DNA from: Pseudomonas sp. PB101
Lineage (GTDB): Bacteria; Pseudomonadota; Gammaproteobacteria; Pseudomonadales; Pseudomonadaceae
Length of the DNA stretch: 64,000 nt
Assembly (NCBI RefSeq): GCF_009764265.1
Contig: NZ_RWIR01000080.1
Location: 62,001 to 126,000 of the forward strand
Direction of reading: 5' to 3'
In this document: one piece after another, positions 16,699 through 24,568 of the stretch
How positions within the stretch are numbered: the stretch's first letter is position 1
How the letters are laid out: each line of letters opens with the position of its first letter
Program-made: the position numbers and the translations under genes
The notes under the pieces: generated by a model
The model's input: the letters and a program-made list of their open reading frames with translations, nothing else
Database searches by the model: none
What the model was told of the DNA's origin: nothing

Positions 16699-18177
16699 CT
16701 ACTCCGGCAACTCGACCAACCCATCGACATCGGTCATCGCCCGCTCCAGCAAATCCGCCGGCAGGCTCTTGCTCGCCCGCGCGCCCAGCAGCTTGAGTTG
16801 TTCACTGCGACTGACCAGGTTGCCGCGTCCCTCTGTCAGCTTGTTGCGTGCCGAACTGTAGGCCTTGTCCAGTTGCTGCAGGCGATTGCCGACCTCGTCC
16901 AGATCCTGGATGAACAGCACGAACTTGTCGTACAGCCACCCGGCTCGCTCGGCGATTTCCCGGGCATTCTGGCTCTGGCGCTCCTGTTTCCACAGGCTGT
17001 CGATGACGCGCAGGGTCGCCAGCAAAGTGGTGGGACTGACGATCACGATATTGCGGTCGAACGCCTCCTGGAACAGCGTCGGCTCAGCCTGCAGTGCGGC
17101 CGAAAACGCCGCCTCGATCGGCACGAAGAGCAACACGAAATCCAGGCTGTGCAGACCATCGAGGCGTTTGTAGTCCTTGCCGGCCAGGCCTTTGACGTGA
17201 TTGCGCAACGACAGCACGTGCTGCTTGATGGCGATCTGGCCGATAGCCTCGTCTTCAGCCGCGACATATTGCTGATAGGCCGTCAGGCTGACCTTGGAGT
17301 CGACCACCACCTGTTTGTCGCCCGGCAGATAAATGATCACGTCCGGCTGGAAGCGCTCGCCGTCCGGCCCCTTGAGATTGACCTGAGTCTGGTACTCGCG
17401 GCCCTTCTCCAGCCCCGCATGCTCAAGCACTCGCTCAAGAATCAGCTCACCCCAATTGCCCTGGGTCTTCTGCCCTTTCAAGGCACGGGTCAGGTTGGTG
17501 GCTTCATCGCTCAAGCGTAAATTCAGCTGCTGCAGGCGCTCCAGCTCCTTGGCCAGGGAGAAACGCTCACGGGCCTCGTTCTGATAGCTTTCCTCGACAC
17601 GCTTTTCGAAGGACTGGATGCGTTCCTTGAGTGGATCGAGCAACTGCCCCAGGCGCTGCTGGCTGGTTTCGGCAAAACGCTGCTCGCGCTCATCGAAAAT
17701 TTTCCCCGCCAGCTCGGCAAACTGCGCGCGCAACTCGTCCCGCGAACCTTGCAGGTCGTTGAGGCGTTGTTGATGGCTGTCCTGTTGCTCGCGCAGTTCG
17801 GCGTTGAGCGACGCGGTCTGGGCATCCAGACGGCGCAATTCGGCTTCTTTGCCGGCGCGTTCGATGTTCCAGGCATGGGCGGCGTCCCGGGCGTCGTCGC
17901 GCTCGATCTGCAGCAATTCGACTTCACGACGCAGCGCAGCCAGATCAGCCTGTTTGGCGGAATTGGCGAGGGTCAGATCAGCGACTTCATCACGGCTGGA
18001 TTCGAGCTGGGCATTCAATCCGTCCTGGGCCAGTTGCGCCATGGCCAGGCGTTCCTGCAGCAAAGCAACGTCTGCCTGCGTGGTGCTGGCCCGACGCTGA
18101 AGTTGCCAGGCCAATACCAGCAACGGTAACCCTGCCGCTGCCAGCCCCAGCAATATGCTGGTCAAGTCCATTGCCAT
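16699..18177 (-). CDS. rmuC: DNA recombination protein RmuC
   Basis: 492 aa. An N-terminal membrane anchor (MDLTSILLGLAAAGLPLLVL), a long coiled coil (about 30-180) rich in Q, E and R, and then the RmuC nuclease-like domain with NWGELILERVLEHAGL and DVIIYLPGDKQVVVDSK, which resemble restriction-endonuclease-fold motifs. RmuC limits inversions at short inverted repeats in E. coli. The start at 18177 is chosen for AGGAG 5 nt upstream; an ATG two codons later is also possible. Single leftward gene. Confidence 0.94.
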   Translation of the reverse strand: MAMDLTSILLGLAAAGLPLLVLAWQLQRRASTTQADVALLQERLAMAQLAQDGLNAQLESSRDEVADLTLANSAKQADLAALRREVELLQIERDDARDAAHAWNIERAGKEAELRRLDAQTASLNAELREQQDSHQQRLNDLQGSRDELRAQFAELAGKIFDEREQRFAETSQQRLGQLLDPLKERIQSFEKRVEESYQNEARERFSLAKELERLQQLNLRLSDEATNLTRALKGQKTQGNWGELILERVLEHAGLEKGREYQTQVNLKGPDGERFQPDVIIYLPGDKQVVVDSKVSLTAYQQYVAAEDEAIGQIAIKQHVLSLRNHVKGLAGKDYKRLDGLHSLDFVLLFVPIEAAFSAALQAEPTLFQEAFDRNIVIVSPTTLLATLRVIDSLWKQERQSQNAREIAERAGWLYDKFVLFIQDLDEVGNRLQQLDKAYSSARNKLTEGRGNLVSRSEQLKLLGARASKSLPADLLERAMTDVDGLVELPE

Positions 18178-18238
18178 AGCCACTCCTGCCATTCGGATAA
18201 AGCCTGAAGGTTAACCAAGGCGTCCGGTCTTGGACAGC

Positions 18239-18562
18239 TCAGTCTTCGATCAGCCCCAGTTCCTGTTGAGCGCGGACATCACCTGCCCGGGCGGCCTGAC
18301 GCAGCAGGTCCTGACCGATCCGACGGTCCCGGGCATTCCCGCATTCGCGGCACATCAACTGGCCCAGGCGACTTTGCGCAGCCACCACGCCCTCTCGGGC
18401 CGGTTGCTTGAGCAGACGTCCGGCAATGTGTTTGACGTTGCGGTTTTCACCCAGGTGCGGACTGTCCAACAGCCACTCCGCCACGCGCATGGAAAAGCGC
18501 TTGGTAGGGACAACAGTCGGGGGCGTAGAGGAAGAAGAAACTGGAGCTGAGCGAAACTTCAT
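18239..18562 (-). CDS. short Sel1-like repeat protein
   Basis: 107 aa from the ATG at 18562; longer upstream readings have no support. The C-terminal half carries Sel1/TPR-like helical repeats (GVVAAQSRLGQLM, then GQDLLRQAARAGDVRAQQELG). It also has an RECG segment that follows LGQLMC. The N-terminal 25 residues are Ser/Pro/Thr-rich. There is no signal peptide, so it is probably cytoplasmic. Sel1 repeats mediate protein-protein contacts; the partner is unknown. It is leftward, upstream of rmuC by 61 nt, and could share its transcript. Confidence 0.8.
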   Translation of the reverse strand: MKFRSAPVSSSSTPPTVVPTKRFSMRVAEWLLDSPHLGENRNVKHIAGRLLKQPAREGVVAAQSRLGQLMCRECGNARDRRIGQDLLRQAARAGDVRAQQELGLIED

Positions 18563-19512
18563 AAAGCACTGTGGGGCAGATCGGAAGGCGCGCAACTTTA
18601 CTCTCTTTTTCTTACAGGTAAAGCTGAAAATATCCCGGCACGCCCGTCCTAGAGCAAGCGCTCGGGACAATCCACAGAAGCTGTGGATAACTCAGTGGAC
18701 AACCGCCCCTGAACCCGCTCAAAGCCCTGTGGAATGGGGCTCGCAGTCAAACTGACGATTTTTTCACCAGTAAAAAAAAGCGATGTTTTTCATTGACTTA
18801 AATTTTGGTTACAGGCAGCCACTGAGCTTGAACGGGAGATGACAGCAGGGTGACAGGCTCTGCAACTAATGTGCACAAGTGCCTTCCTGGCGGTTATATC
18901 GATGCGCTTTTTCGGCGCATTTTTTGCTCTGTCTGGGGATAAACGCTGGCAAAGCCGGCATTTAGACCGATGCGCGGCTGAAAATCTCCATGACCAATGG
19001 TCGGATTCAGACCGGACACAGGGGCAAATCAATCCGCTTTGCAAATCTTTTCGCTAGCACACTTCCATTCGCCAGTTCAATCCGTTAGTATCCGCGGCGT
19101 TAGTACCAAGCTGAAAGTCAATTCTGGTCGAACAAATCCCCCCGGACAGCCTTCCCGACGGAAGCCTCCACCGAACAAGCGGGATCGACCACCTCGATGG
19201 TTTCCAGGTAAATCTTGCGCCGACACAACCTTTGAATCGAAAACAAAGGATGTTGCTCCGCCTGCCTACTCTGCTCGAACCAACCTGCAAATTGATCAGG
19301 ATCTTCACCCCGGGCCCAGAACCTTTGCCCTCGATGTGTTGCCTGCCCTCCTAAGTACCTACCTGCCAGCCCAAGCGCGCCAACTTATCAGCGCTTCAAA
19401 CTGGCTGCTTTGTTCCAGTCGGGTTCTTCGTTCGATCAATGGTGATCGACGTTACTGGAACGTTTTAACGTTGCACGGTTCTTATCCGTGTCATTTGTAG
19501 GAACACCCAATA
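18563..19512. other. 950-bp intergenic stretch, no convincing protein gene
   Basis: Open frames here have poor codon usage and no SD. It holds a perfect 8-bp-arm inverted repeat with a consensus DnaA box (TGTGGATAA, 18682-18690), an orphan terminator-like hairpin on the + strand at 18901-18928 (ATGCGC/GCGCAT then T6), and a possible weak promoter (TTCCAT at 19063, 17 bp, TAGTAT at 19086). If that promoter is real, the small gene at 19513 has a leader of about 415 nt. Confidence 0.6.
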
Positions 19513-19737
19513 ATGTCTACTCAAATCCACACTCAGGATGCCATTCGCACCCTAACCAACGCTTTTGCACCAATGAACTGCCTGATCATGGCTGCTCGCA
19601 AAGGCTGCTTCAGCTTCACCCTCGTCAACGAACACGGCATCGCCCGTCACAGCGAACGCCTGTACCCCGATCAATACTCCAGCGCCGAGCCGCTGCAGGC
19701 CGTGATCGAGCGTACCCGTCAGGCACTGGTTGCCTGA
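19513..19737 (+). CDS. conserved-looking 74-aa protein of unknown function
   Basis: 74 aa. No signal peptide or membrane segment. An AGGA lies 11 nt before the ATG and a strong terminator follows 25 nt after the stop, which together support a real gene. The sequence has a compact mixed composition with two Cys (CLIMAARKGCF) and a charged C-terminal helix (AVIERTRQALVA). I recognise it only as a Pseudomonas-type hypothetical. It stands alone with a long non-coding stretch in front of it, which may be its leader. Confidence 0.75.
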   Translation: MSTQIHTQDAIRTLTNAFAPMNCLIMAARKGCFSFTLVNEHGIARHSERLYPDQYSSAEPLQAVIERTRQALVA

Positions 19738-19762
19738 AACGCCAGAAAGGCTGAAACCCCGA

Positions 19763-19790
19763 AAGCCCTGCCCGAAAAGCAGGGCTTTTT
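19763..19790 (+). terminator. intrinsic terminator of the 74-aa gene
   Basis: Stem AAGCCCTGC/GCAGGGCTT with a short loop, followed by TTTTATT. Confidence 0.9.
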
Positions 19791-20012
19791 ATTGCCCGAT
19801 ATTTCACCGCGCTCGAACCAGGCCTAAGCACGATCCGATATAACGGTTATAACTGGTCGCTGGAAATATTTTAAAAACAGGCCTTTACAGCGCGAATATG
19901 ACACTACACTTCAACTCAAGCGGCTTGACCCGCTTGCGGCGAGCCTGAGCCGATCCACAGCTGCCAAGCCCCCCTTCAGGTATCGCCGTCCAATTCAGGT
20001 CTCGAGGGTTTT

Positions 20013-20495
20013 ATGGGTATCGCTGCCAGCGAACTGTGCCGCTACGTGATTCGTCCGACGTTGATCTACCTCGGACGCCATAGCGCTACTGCCGAATCCC
20101 TGCTGCTGGGCATCGCCGCCAGCCAGTCCGCCCTTGGTTCCGCCCTGCATGACCGCCGTGGGCACGGCCTGTACCGCATCGCCGAGCCCCGCCACCAGGC
20201 CCTTTGGGACCATTACCTGGCCCTTGATCCGGAACGTGCAAGCCTGGTCCGCGGCCTGGCCAGCCAGCATGCGTTTCTGAGTGGCCCGCACCTCGAATTG
20301 ACCGTCAACCTGCGTTACGCCACAGCCATCGCCTGGCTGCTGGTGGAAGAACACAACACCCCCCTCCCCGCTCCTGATGATCTGCTGGGCATGGCCAGAA
20401 TCTGGCGCCAGACATTTCAGCCTCAGGGACGTCTGCGTGATTTCACTTGCGCCTGGCAAACCTGTGTTTCGCCGCTGAATCAGGTAGCCTGCTGA
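20013..20495 (+). CDS. conserved Pseudomonas protein of unknown function
   Basis: 160 aa. No signal peptide; moderately helical. Features include paired His-rich turns (HDRRGHGLYRIAEPRHQALWDHYL) and two C-terminal Cys. GAGGG lies upstream of the ATG. It precedes fadL in the same direction by 145 bp, and from memory a protein of this kind lies next to the FadL homologue in P. aeruginosa too, which suggests a lasting association. A 13-bp palindrome TATAACGGTTATA (19839-19851) lies upstream and may be an operator. I do not recognise a catalytic domain. Confidence 0.75.
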   Translation: MGIAASELCRYVIRPTLIYLGRHSATAESLLLGIAASQSALGSALHDRRGHGLYRIAEPRHQALWDHYLALDPERASLVRGLASQHAFLSGPHLELTVNLRYATAIAWLLVEEHNTPLPAPDDLLGMARIWRQTFQPQGRLRDFTCAWQTCVSPLNQVAC

Positions 20496-20590
20496 CACCT
20501 CTGGATCCAATATCGCGCAACACGTCGCGATTTTAGTCCGATTGTCCTACAAAACCGCTCTAAATCAAGCCATACAGGCTATGGCGCTGC

Positions 20591-20615
20591 GGCGAAAATG
20601 TTGGTAATTTTCGCC
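20591..20615 (+). promoter_or_regulatory. inverted repeat in fadL leader
   Basis: Perfect 9-bp arms GGCGAAAAT and ATTTTCGCC with a 7-nt loop, 25 nt before the fadL start. It could be an operator or an mRNA hairpin in the 5' UTR. The AGGAG SD (20628-20632) is just outside it. Confidence 0.6.
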
Positions 20616-20640
20616 CCGGTGATCACCAGGAGTTCTAATA

Positions 20641-21912
20641 ATGAAAAAAGTAATGCTCAAATCCACCATTAGCCTCGCCGTTGCCATGGCATCCACCCAG
20701 ATCTTTGCAGCTGGCTTTGCCATCAACGAACACAGCATCAGCGGGATGGGGACTGGGTACGCCGGGCGATCTTCTTCTGCCGATGACGCAAGTACTGTTT
20801 ATGGCAACCCTGCCGGCATGTCGCGCATCAAGCGCGAACAGGTTACCGGTGGCGTTGCATTCCTCGATGCAAAAACCGATATCAGCCACGCCAGCTCCAG
20901 CCCTAACAGCGGTAGCAACGATGGCGACATGGTGCCCTTCACCACCGTTCCTATGGGCTTCTACGTCAAGCCAATCGACGAGCATTGGGCATTCGGTGTA
21001 GGCGTGTACGTGCCATTCGGCTTGATTACCGACTACGAAAACGGCTTTGCCGGCCGCTATTTCGGCAGCAAGTCCGAAGTGCAAATCGTCACCCTGCAGC
21101 CAACCGTCAGCTACGCCTTCAACGACAAGGTGTCGATCGGCTTCGGCCCGACCATCAACCGCATCGATGGCACGCTGGAATCCAACCTGTCGATCACTCA
21201 GGCGGCGCCGGACGGCAAGGTCAAGATCAAGGGTGATGACACCGCGCTGGGCTACAACATCGGCGTGCTGGTGCAAGCGACCGATACCACCCGCCTGGGT
21301 CTGACTTACCACTCGAAAGTCGACTACAAACTCGAAGGCGATACCAAGGTCAACTACGGCGTGCTGGGCGCAATCGGTCTGGGTGCCAACCAGAAGTACG
21401 ATGCATCGCTGAAGATCACCACGCCTGAGTCCGTGGACTTCTCGGTCACCCAGGTGCTGAACGACAAGTGGACCGCTTACGCGGGTACCACCTGGACCCG
21501 CTGGAGCCAGCTGGAAAAAATCACCGTCAAGAACGATGGCGTGCAACCGGTGCTGGCTGGTCAGTTCGGTGAAATTACCGAAGAGCAAAACTGGCACGAC
21601 ACCTGGGCTTACGCCATTGGTACTTCCTACCAGCTGAACAAGGAATGGGTCCTGCGTACCGGTCTGTCTTTCGATCAGTCGCCGACCAACAACGTCGACC
21701 GCTCGCCACGTATCCCTACTGGCGATCGGACCATCTTCAGCATCGGTGCCGGCTGGAGCCCGACCGAAGACCTGACCATCGACGTTGCCTACTCGTACCT
21801 GAAGGAAGAGTCGGTCAAGATCAGAAACGAAAACGATCGTGGCCAGACCTACGATTCCAAGTATGAAAACTCGGCAAACGGTTTCGGTGTTGGCGCAACC
21901 TACCGCTTCTGA
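20641..21912 (+). CDS. fadL: outer-membrane long-chain fatty acid transporter, FadL/OmpP1 family
   Basis: 423 aa. The cleavable signal ends near AFA/AG (MKKVMLKSTISLAVAMASTQ...). The mature N-terminus has the FadL hatch, including ADDASTVYGNPAGM with the conserved NPA. The rest is a 14-strand barrel with alternating residues and a terminal aromatic (YRF) typical of BAM substrates. Role: passive uptake of long-chain fatty acids or other hydrophobic compounds through a lateral opening. AGGAG 8 nt before the ATG. A strong bidirectional terminator follows. The symbol is by family; paralogues exist in Pseudomonas. Confidence 0.92.
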   Translation: MKKVMLKSTISLAVAMASTQIFAAGFAINEHSISGMGTGYAGRSSSADDASTVYGNPAGMSRIKREQVTGGVAFLDAKTDISHASSSPNSGSNDGDMVPFTTVPMGFYVKPIDEHWAFGVGVYVPFGLITDYENGFAGRYFGSKSEVQIVTLQPTVSYAFNDKVSIGFGPTINRIDGTLESNLSITQAAPDGKVKIKGDDTALGYNIGVLVQATDTTRLGLTYHSKVDYKLEGDTKVNYGVLGAIGLGANQKYDASLKITTPESVDFSVTQVLNDKWTAYAGTTWTRWSQLEKITVKNDGVQPVLAGQFGEITEEQNWHDTWAYAIGTSYQLNKEWVLRTGLSFDQSPTNNVDRSPRIPTGDRTIFSIGAGWSPTEDLTIDVAYSYLKEESVKIRNENDRGQTYDSKYENSANGFGVGATYRF

Positions 21913-21940
21913 TGCTGCATGGCGGGGTTGACCCCTCGCC

Positions 21941-21985
21941 CACAAAAAAGCCCCGTTCGGGTGACCGACACGGGGCTTTTTTGTG
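21941..21985. terminator. bidirectional terminator fadL / gpx
   Basis: Stem AAAAAAGCCCCG/CGGGGCTTTTTT around a 15-nt loop between the convergent fadL and glutathione peroxidase genes. It has A- and T-runs on both sides, so it works on either strand. Confidence 0.92.
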
Positions 21986-21993
21986 GCTTTCGA

Positions 21994-22554
21994 TCAGGGT
22001 TTCAGCGGCGCGGAAGCAATGGCCTTTTCCACTGCGGCCAGAAACTCGGGATCGTTCGGTTTGGTCAGGCTGGAAAAGTTGGCTATCACGTTACCCTGGC
22101 GGTCGATCACATACTTGTAGAAATTCCACTTCGGTGCGCTGCTCTGCCTGGCCAGTACCTGAAACAGATGGGTGGCGCCGTCGCCACGTACCTTCTGCGG
22201 CTCAGACATGGTGAACGTCACGCCGTAGTTGGCATAGCAGACTTTCGCGGTCTCGGCGCTGTCCCTGGACTCCTGCTTGAAGTCGTTGGACGGCACACCC
22301 AACATTTCCAGGCCTTGCCCCTTGTAGCGCTGATTGAGCGCTTCAAGGCCCTCGAACTGCGGCGCGAAACCGCAGAAGCTCGCGGTGTTGATCACCACCA
22401 GCGGTTTGTCGGCATAACGCTGGCACAGGTCGATGGACTCCTTGGCCCGCAACTTCGGCAGCGAGCCCTGCAGCACTTCCGGACAATCAGCGGCCCAGGT
22501 CAGTCCGGACAACGCCATCAGCAACGCGGGAACGGCACACCAGCGTTTGAGCAT
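21994..22554 (-). CDS. periplasmic glutathione peroxidase-family protein
   Basis: 186 aa from the ATG at 22554 (AAGGA 8 nt upstream). An N-terminal signal peptide ends near WAA/D, so it is exported. The peroxidase motifs are NTASFCGFAPQ (peroxidatic Cys in place of selenocysteine), the GVPSNDF segment and the KWNFYKYV motif. In such Cys-GPx proteins the electron donor is usually thioredoxin or another thiol rather than glutathione. It is the last gene of the MarR-MFS-sORF-Gpx group, which suggests peroxide or electrophile stress. It converges on fadL across a bidirectional terminator. Confidence 0.92.
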   Translation of the reverse strand: MLKRWCAVPALLMALSGLTWAADCPEVLQGSLPKLRAKESIDLCQRYADKPLVVINTASFCGFAPQFEGLEALNQRYKGQGLEMLGVPSNDFKQESRDSAETAKVCYANYGVTFTMSEPQKVRGDGATHLFQVLARQSSAPKWNFYKYVIDRQGNVIANFSSLTKPNDPEFLAAVEKAIASAPLKP

Positions 22555-22604
22555 CTCGAGCATCCTTGAGCAATCGTCAAAGTTCGACGTTACTCGCCAT
22601 CCCC

Positions 22605-22618
22605 GCTTGCTAGCAAGC
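22605..22618. repeat. perfect 14-bp palindrome between sORF and gpx
   Basis: GCTTGCTAGCAAGC, followed on the + strand by a second smaller palindrome (CTGCTAGCAG) that overlaps the end of the 40-aa gene. It could form a small hairpin in the transcript between the sORF stop and the gpx SD. No T-run. Confidence 0.5.
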
Positions 22619-22624
22619 CTGCTG

Positions 22625-22747
22625 CTAGCAGATGCTCATGCCCAACTGCATCAGCGCCAGCCCGCCCTGATGCCAGCCCCACCACACCAGGGCGAGCAGA
22701 AGCGCGCAGACAGCGAGAACCGTGATCCGGGGCCAAAGTCTGTTCAT
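22625..22747 (-). CDS. 40-aa membrane peptide coupled to the MFS gene
   Basis: An ATG at 22747 overlaps the MFS stop codon as ATGA, the standard layout for translational coupling. The 40-aa product starts MNRLWPRITVLAVCALLLAL and continues as a single Trp-rich hydrophobic helix (VWWGWHQGGLALMQLGMSIC) with a terminal Cys. It is N-in/C-out by the positive N-terminus. It is too short for usual gene callers. Likely a small accessory subunit of the transporter or an independent membrane peptide (inference). No homologue that I can name. Confidence 0.7.
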   Translation of the reverse strand: MNRLWPRITVLAVCALLLALVWWGWHQGGLALMQLGMSIC

Positions 22748-23952
22748 GTCGCACTCACTTGTGTTTGCAGGCGCGCCACCGGCCGCTCACGCACCGGCCA
22801 GTTCAGGGCGGCGGCCAACAGGCTCAGCAGAATCGCGACCTGCCAGATCAAGTCATAGCTGCCGGTTCGGTCGTACACCACGCCGCCCAGCCAGCCACCG
22901 AGGAACGCACCGAGCTGGTGAAACAGGAAAACAATCCCACCGAGCATGGACAGGTTTCGCACACCAAACAAGGTCGCCACCGTACCGTTGGTCAACGGCA
23001 CCGTCGACAGCCACAAAAAGCCCATGGCCATGCCGAACAGATAGGCCGAGGTCGTGGTCACCGGCGCCCACAGAAACAAACCAATGACCACTGCCCGCAA
23101 CAAATACAGAGCGGTGAGCAAGCGCGGCTTGGACATGCGCCCGCCGAGCCACCCGGCGGTATAGGTGCCGAAAATGTTGAACAGGCCGATCAGCGCCAGC
23201 ACCGTGGTGCCGACCGTCGCCGGGAGGTGTTGATCCACCAGATAGGCTGGCAGGTGCACACCGATGAACACCACCTGGAAGCCGCAGACAAAAAAGCCGA
23301 ACGCCAGCAGCCAGAATCCGGAGTGCGAGCAGGCCTCGCGCAGCGCTTCGCCCAGGGTTTGTTCGTGGCCGAGGACGGGCAGCGGCTTGTCCTTGAGCAT
23401 ACTCACCAGCGGCACGATCAACGCCACCAGCAAGCCCAGCGCCAGCAGCGCGGCGGACCAGCCAAGCCATCCGATCAGGCCGAGCGTGCCGGGCAACATC
23501 GCGAACTGGCCGAACGAGCCGGCGGCACTGGCGATCCCCATGCCCATGCTGCGTTTTTCCGCCGGTACAGCGCGGCCGACCACCCCCAGAATCACCGAGA
23601 ACGAGGTACCGGACAGTCCGATGCCGATCAGCAGGCCGGCGCTCAGGGACAGGGTCACCGCCGAGTCGGAGAGCCCCATGCAAATCAGTCCGACTGCGTA
23701 CAGGACGCCACCGATCAGCACCACTTTCGCCGCGCCGAAGCGGTCAGCCAGGGCGCCGGTAAACGGCTGGGCGAGGCCCCAGATCAGGTTCTGCAAGGCG
23801 ATGGCGAAGGCAAAGACTTCACGACCCCAGCCGAACTCCGCGCTCATCGGCGCCAGGAACAGCCCGAAGCCATGCCGCACCCCCAGGGACAGCGCCAGGA
23901 TCAGCGCACTCCCCAACAGAACCCAACCGCACGTACGCCACATCGATGTCAT
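22744..23952 (-). CDS. MFS transporter, MarR-linked
   Basis: 402 aa, 12 helices. The motif DRFGAAKVVLIGG is the loop 2-3 signature and the N-terminus resembles monocarboxylate/oxalate:formate-type MFS proteins (LGVRHGFGLFLAPMSAEFGW). The start is supported by GGAG about 4 nt upstream, and a palindromic operator (23968-23983) ends 15 nt before the ATG. It is in one transcript with marR upstream and the 40-aa peptide and gpx downstream. The link to a peroxidase suggests export of an oxidising or electrophilic compound (inference). Substrate unknown. Confidence 0.9.
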   Translation of the reverse strand: MTSMWRTCGWVLLGSALILALSLGVRHGFGLFLAPMSAEFGWGREVFAFAIALQNLIWGLAQPFTGALADRFGAAKVVLIGGVLYAVGLICMGLSDSAVTLSLSAGLLIGIGLSGTSFSVILGVVGRAVPAEKRSMGMGIASAAGSFGQFAMLPGTLGLIGWLGWSAALLALGLLVALIVPLVSMLKDKPLPVLGHEQTLGEALREACSHSGFWLLAFGFFVCGFQVVFIGVHLPAYLVDQHLPATVGTTVLALIGLFNIFGTYTAGWLGGRMSKPRLLTALYLLRAVVIGLFLWAPVTTTSAYLFGMAMGFLWLSTVPLTNGTVATLFGVRNLSMLGGIVFLFHQLGAFLGGWLGGVVYDRTGSYDLIWQVAILLSLLAAALNWPVRERPVARLQTQVSAT

Positions 23953-23967
23953 TGTTGTTCTCCGGTA

Positions 23968-23983
23968 GCGGGTATATACCCGC
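23968..23983. promoter_or_regulatory. MarR operator 2 (marR-MFS junction)
   Basis: A perfect 16-bp palindrome GCGGGTATATACCCGC between the marR stop and the MFS SD. It is almost the same as the palindrome overlapping the marR promoter, so both are probable MarR sites. Confidence 0.75.
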
Positions 23984-24004
23984 TTAAAATCGGAAAAACC
24001 GGCG

Positions 24005-24409
24005 TCACGCCAGTTCGTCCAGCAGCTTCAATAAGATTTCGCGCTTCTCGGCCCCCAGGCGATCGATCAAGCGCTGCTGCGCGGCTTCCCAGGCCGGCAA
24101 GGCGGCCGTCAGGCGCTCCGCCCCCGCCTCGGTCAGCAGGACGATGCGATTACGCATGTCCTCACCCTCGACCAGCGTCACCAGGCCTTCCCCCTCCAGC
24201 ACCCGCAGGTTGCGCCCAAGCGTGCTGCGATCCAGGCCCATGGCCTCGGCCAGGGTCGAAATGCTTGGCTGATCCAGACGCTGCAGATTGCACAGCAAAG
24301 AATACTGCGCAACGTTGATCCCGAAGCCATCGAGAGCGCCGTCGTAATGCCTGCTGACGCCACGGGCGGCGCGTCGCAGGTTGATGCATAAACATTGGGA
24401 ATCGAGCAT
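24005..24409 (-). CDS. MarR-family transcriptional regulator (probably leaderless mRNA)
   Basis: 134 aa with a MarR winged helix (ISTLAEAMGLDRSTLGRNLRVLEGEGLVTLVEG, about residues 48-80). Two Cys near the N-terminus (QCLCINLRRAAR, Cys6 and Cys8) are placed where they could serve redox or electrophile sensing. There is no SD. Instead, a promoter ends 6 nt before the ATG, which predicts a leaderless transcript. It heads the MFS-peptide-gpx group. The start is fixed by the conserved N-terminal helix and by the promoter position. Confidence 0.93.
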   Translation of the reverse strand: MLDSQCLCINLRRAARGVSRHYDGALDGFGINVAQYSLLCNLQRLDQPSISTLAEAMGLDRSTLGRNLRVLEGEGLVTLVEGEDMRNRIVLLTEAGAERLTAALPAWEAAQQRLIDRLGAEKREILLKLLDELA

Positions 24410-24412
24410 GGT

Positions 24413-24444
24413 GCGTGTATATACCCGCGAGTCGGTTAAATCAA
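24413..24444 (-). promoter_or_regulatory. marR promoter and overlapping operator 1
   Basis: On the minus strand -35 TTGATT (24439-24444), 17-bp spacer, -10 TATACA (24416-24421). A near-perfect palindrome (24413-24428, one mismatch from GCGGGTATATACCCGC) covers the -10. The predicted transcription start is the A of the start codon at 24409, so repressor binding would block the promoter directly. Confidence 0.75.
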
Positions 24445-24479
24445 GTTACATGAGGGTTAGCAGTGTTCTGCAGAAAGTC

Positions 24480-24546
24480 TTCGCGAGCAAGCCCGCTCCC
24501 ACAGTTGATCGCATTCCAATGTGGGAGCCGGCTTGCCCGCGAAGAG
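24480..24546. repeat. REP doublet (REPIN-like)
   Basis: Inverted pair TTCGCGAGCAAGCCCGCTCCCACA and TGTGGGAGCCGGCTTGCCCGCGAA with internal mismatches, between marR and cobS (both leftward), that is, after the end of the cob operon. Confidence 0.85.
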
Positions 24547-24568
24547 GCCAGCACATTCACCACCACCC

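Noticed and set aside
18670..18690. Possible replication origin at the DnaA-box repeat
   Set aside because: Only one consensus box, with no dnaA, dnaN, AT-rich unwinding region or gyrB near.
18997..19500. 167-aa open frame in the gene-poor stretch
   Set aside because: No SD, atypical composition and no domain. A non-coding leader is more likely.
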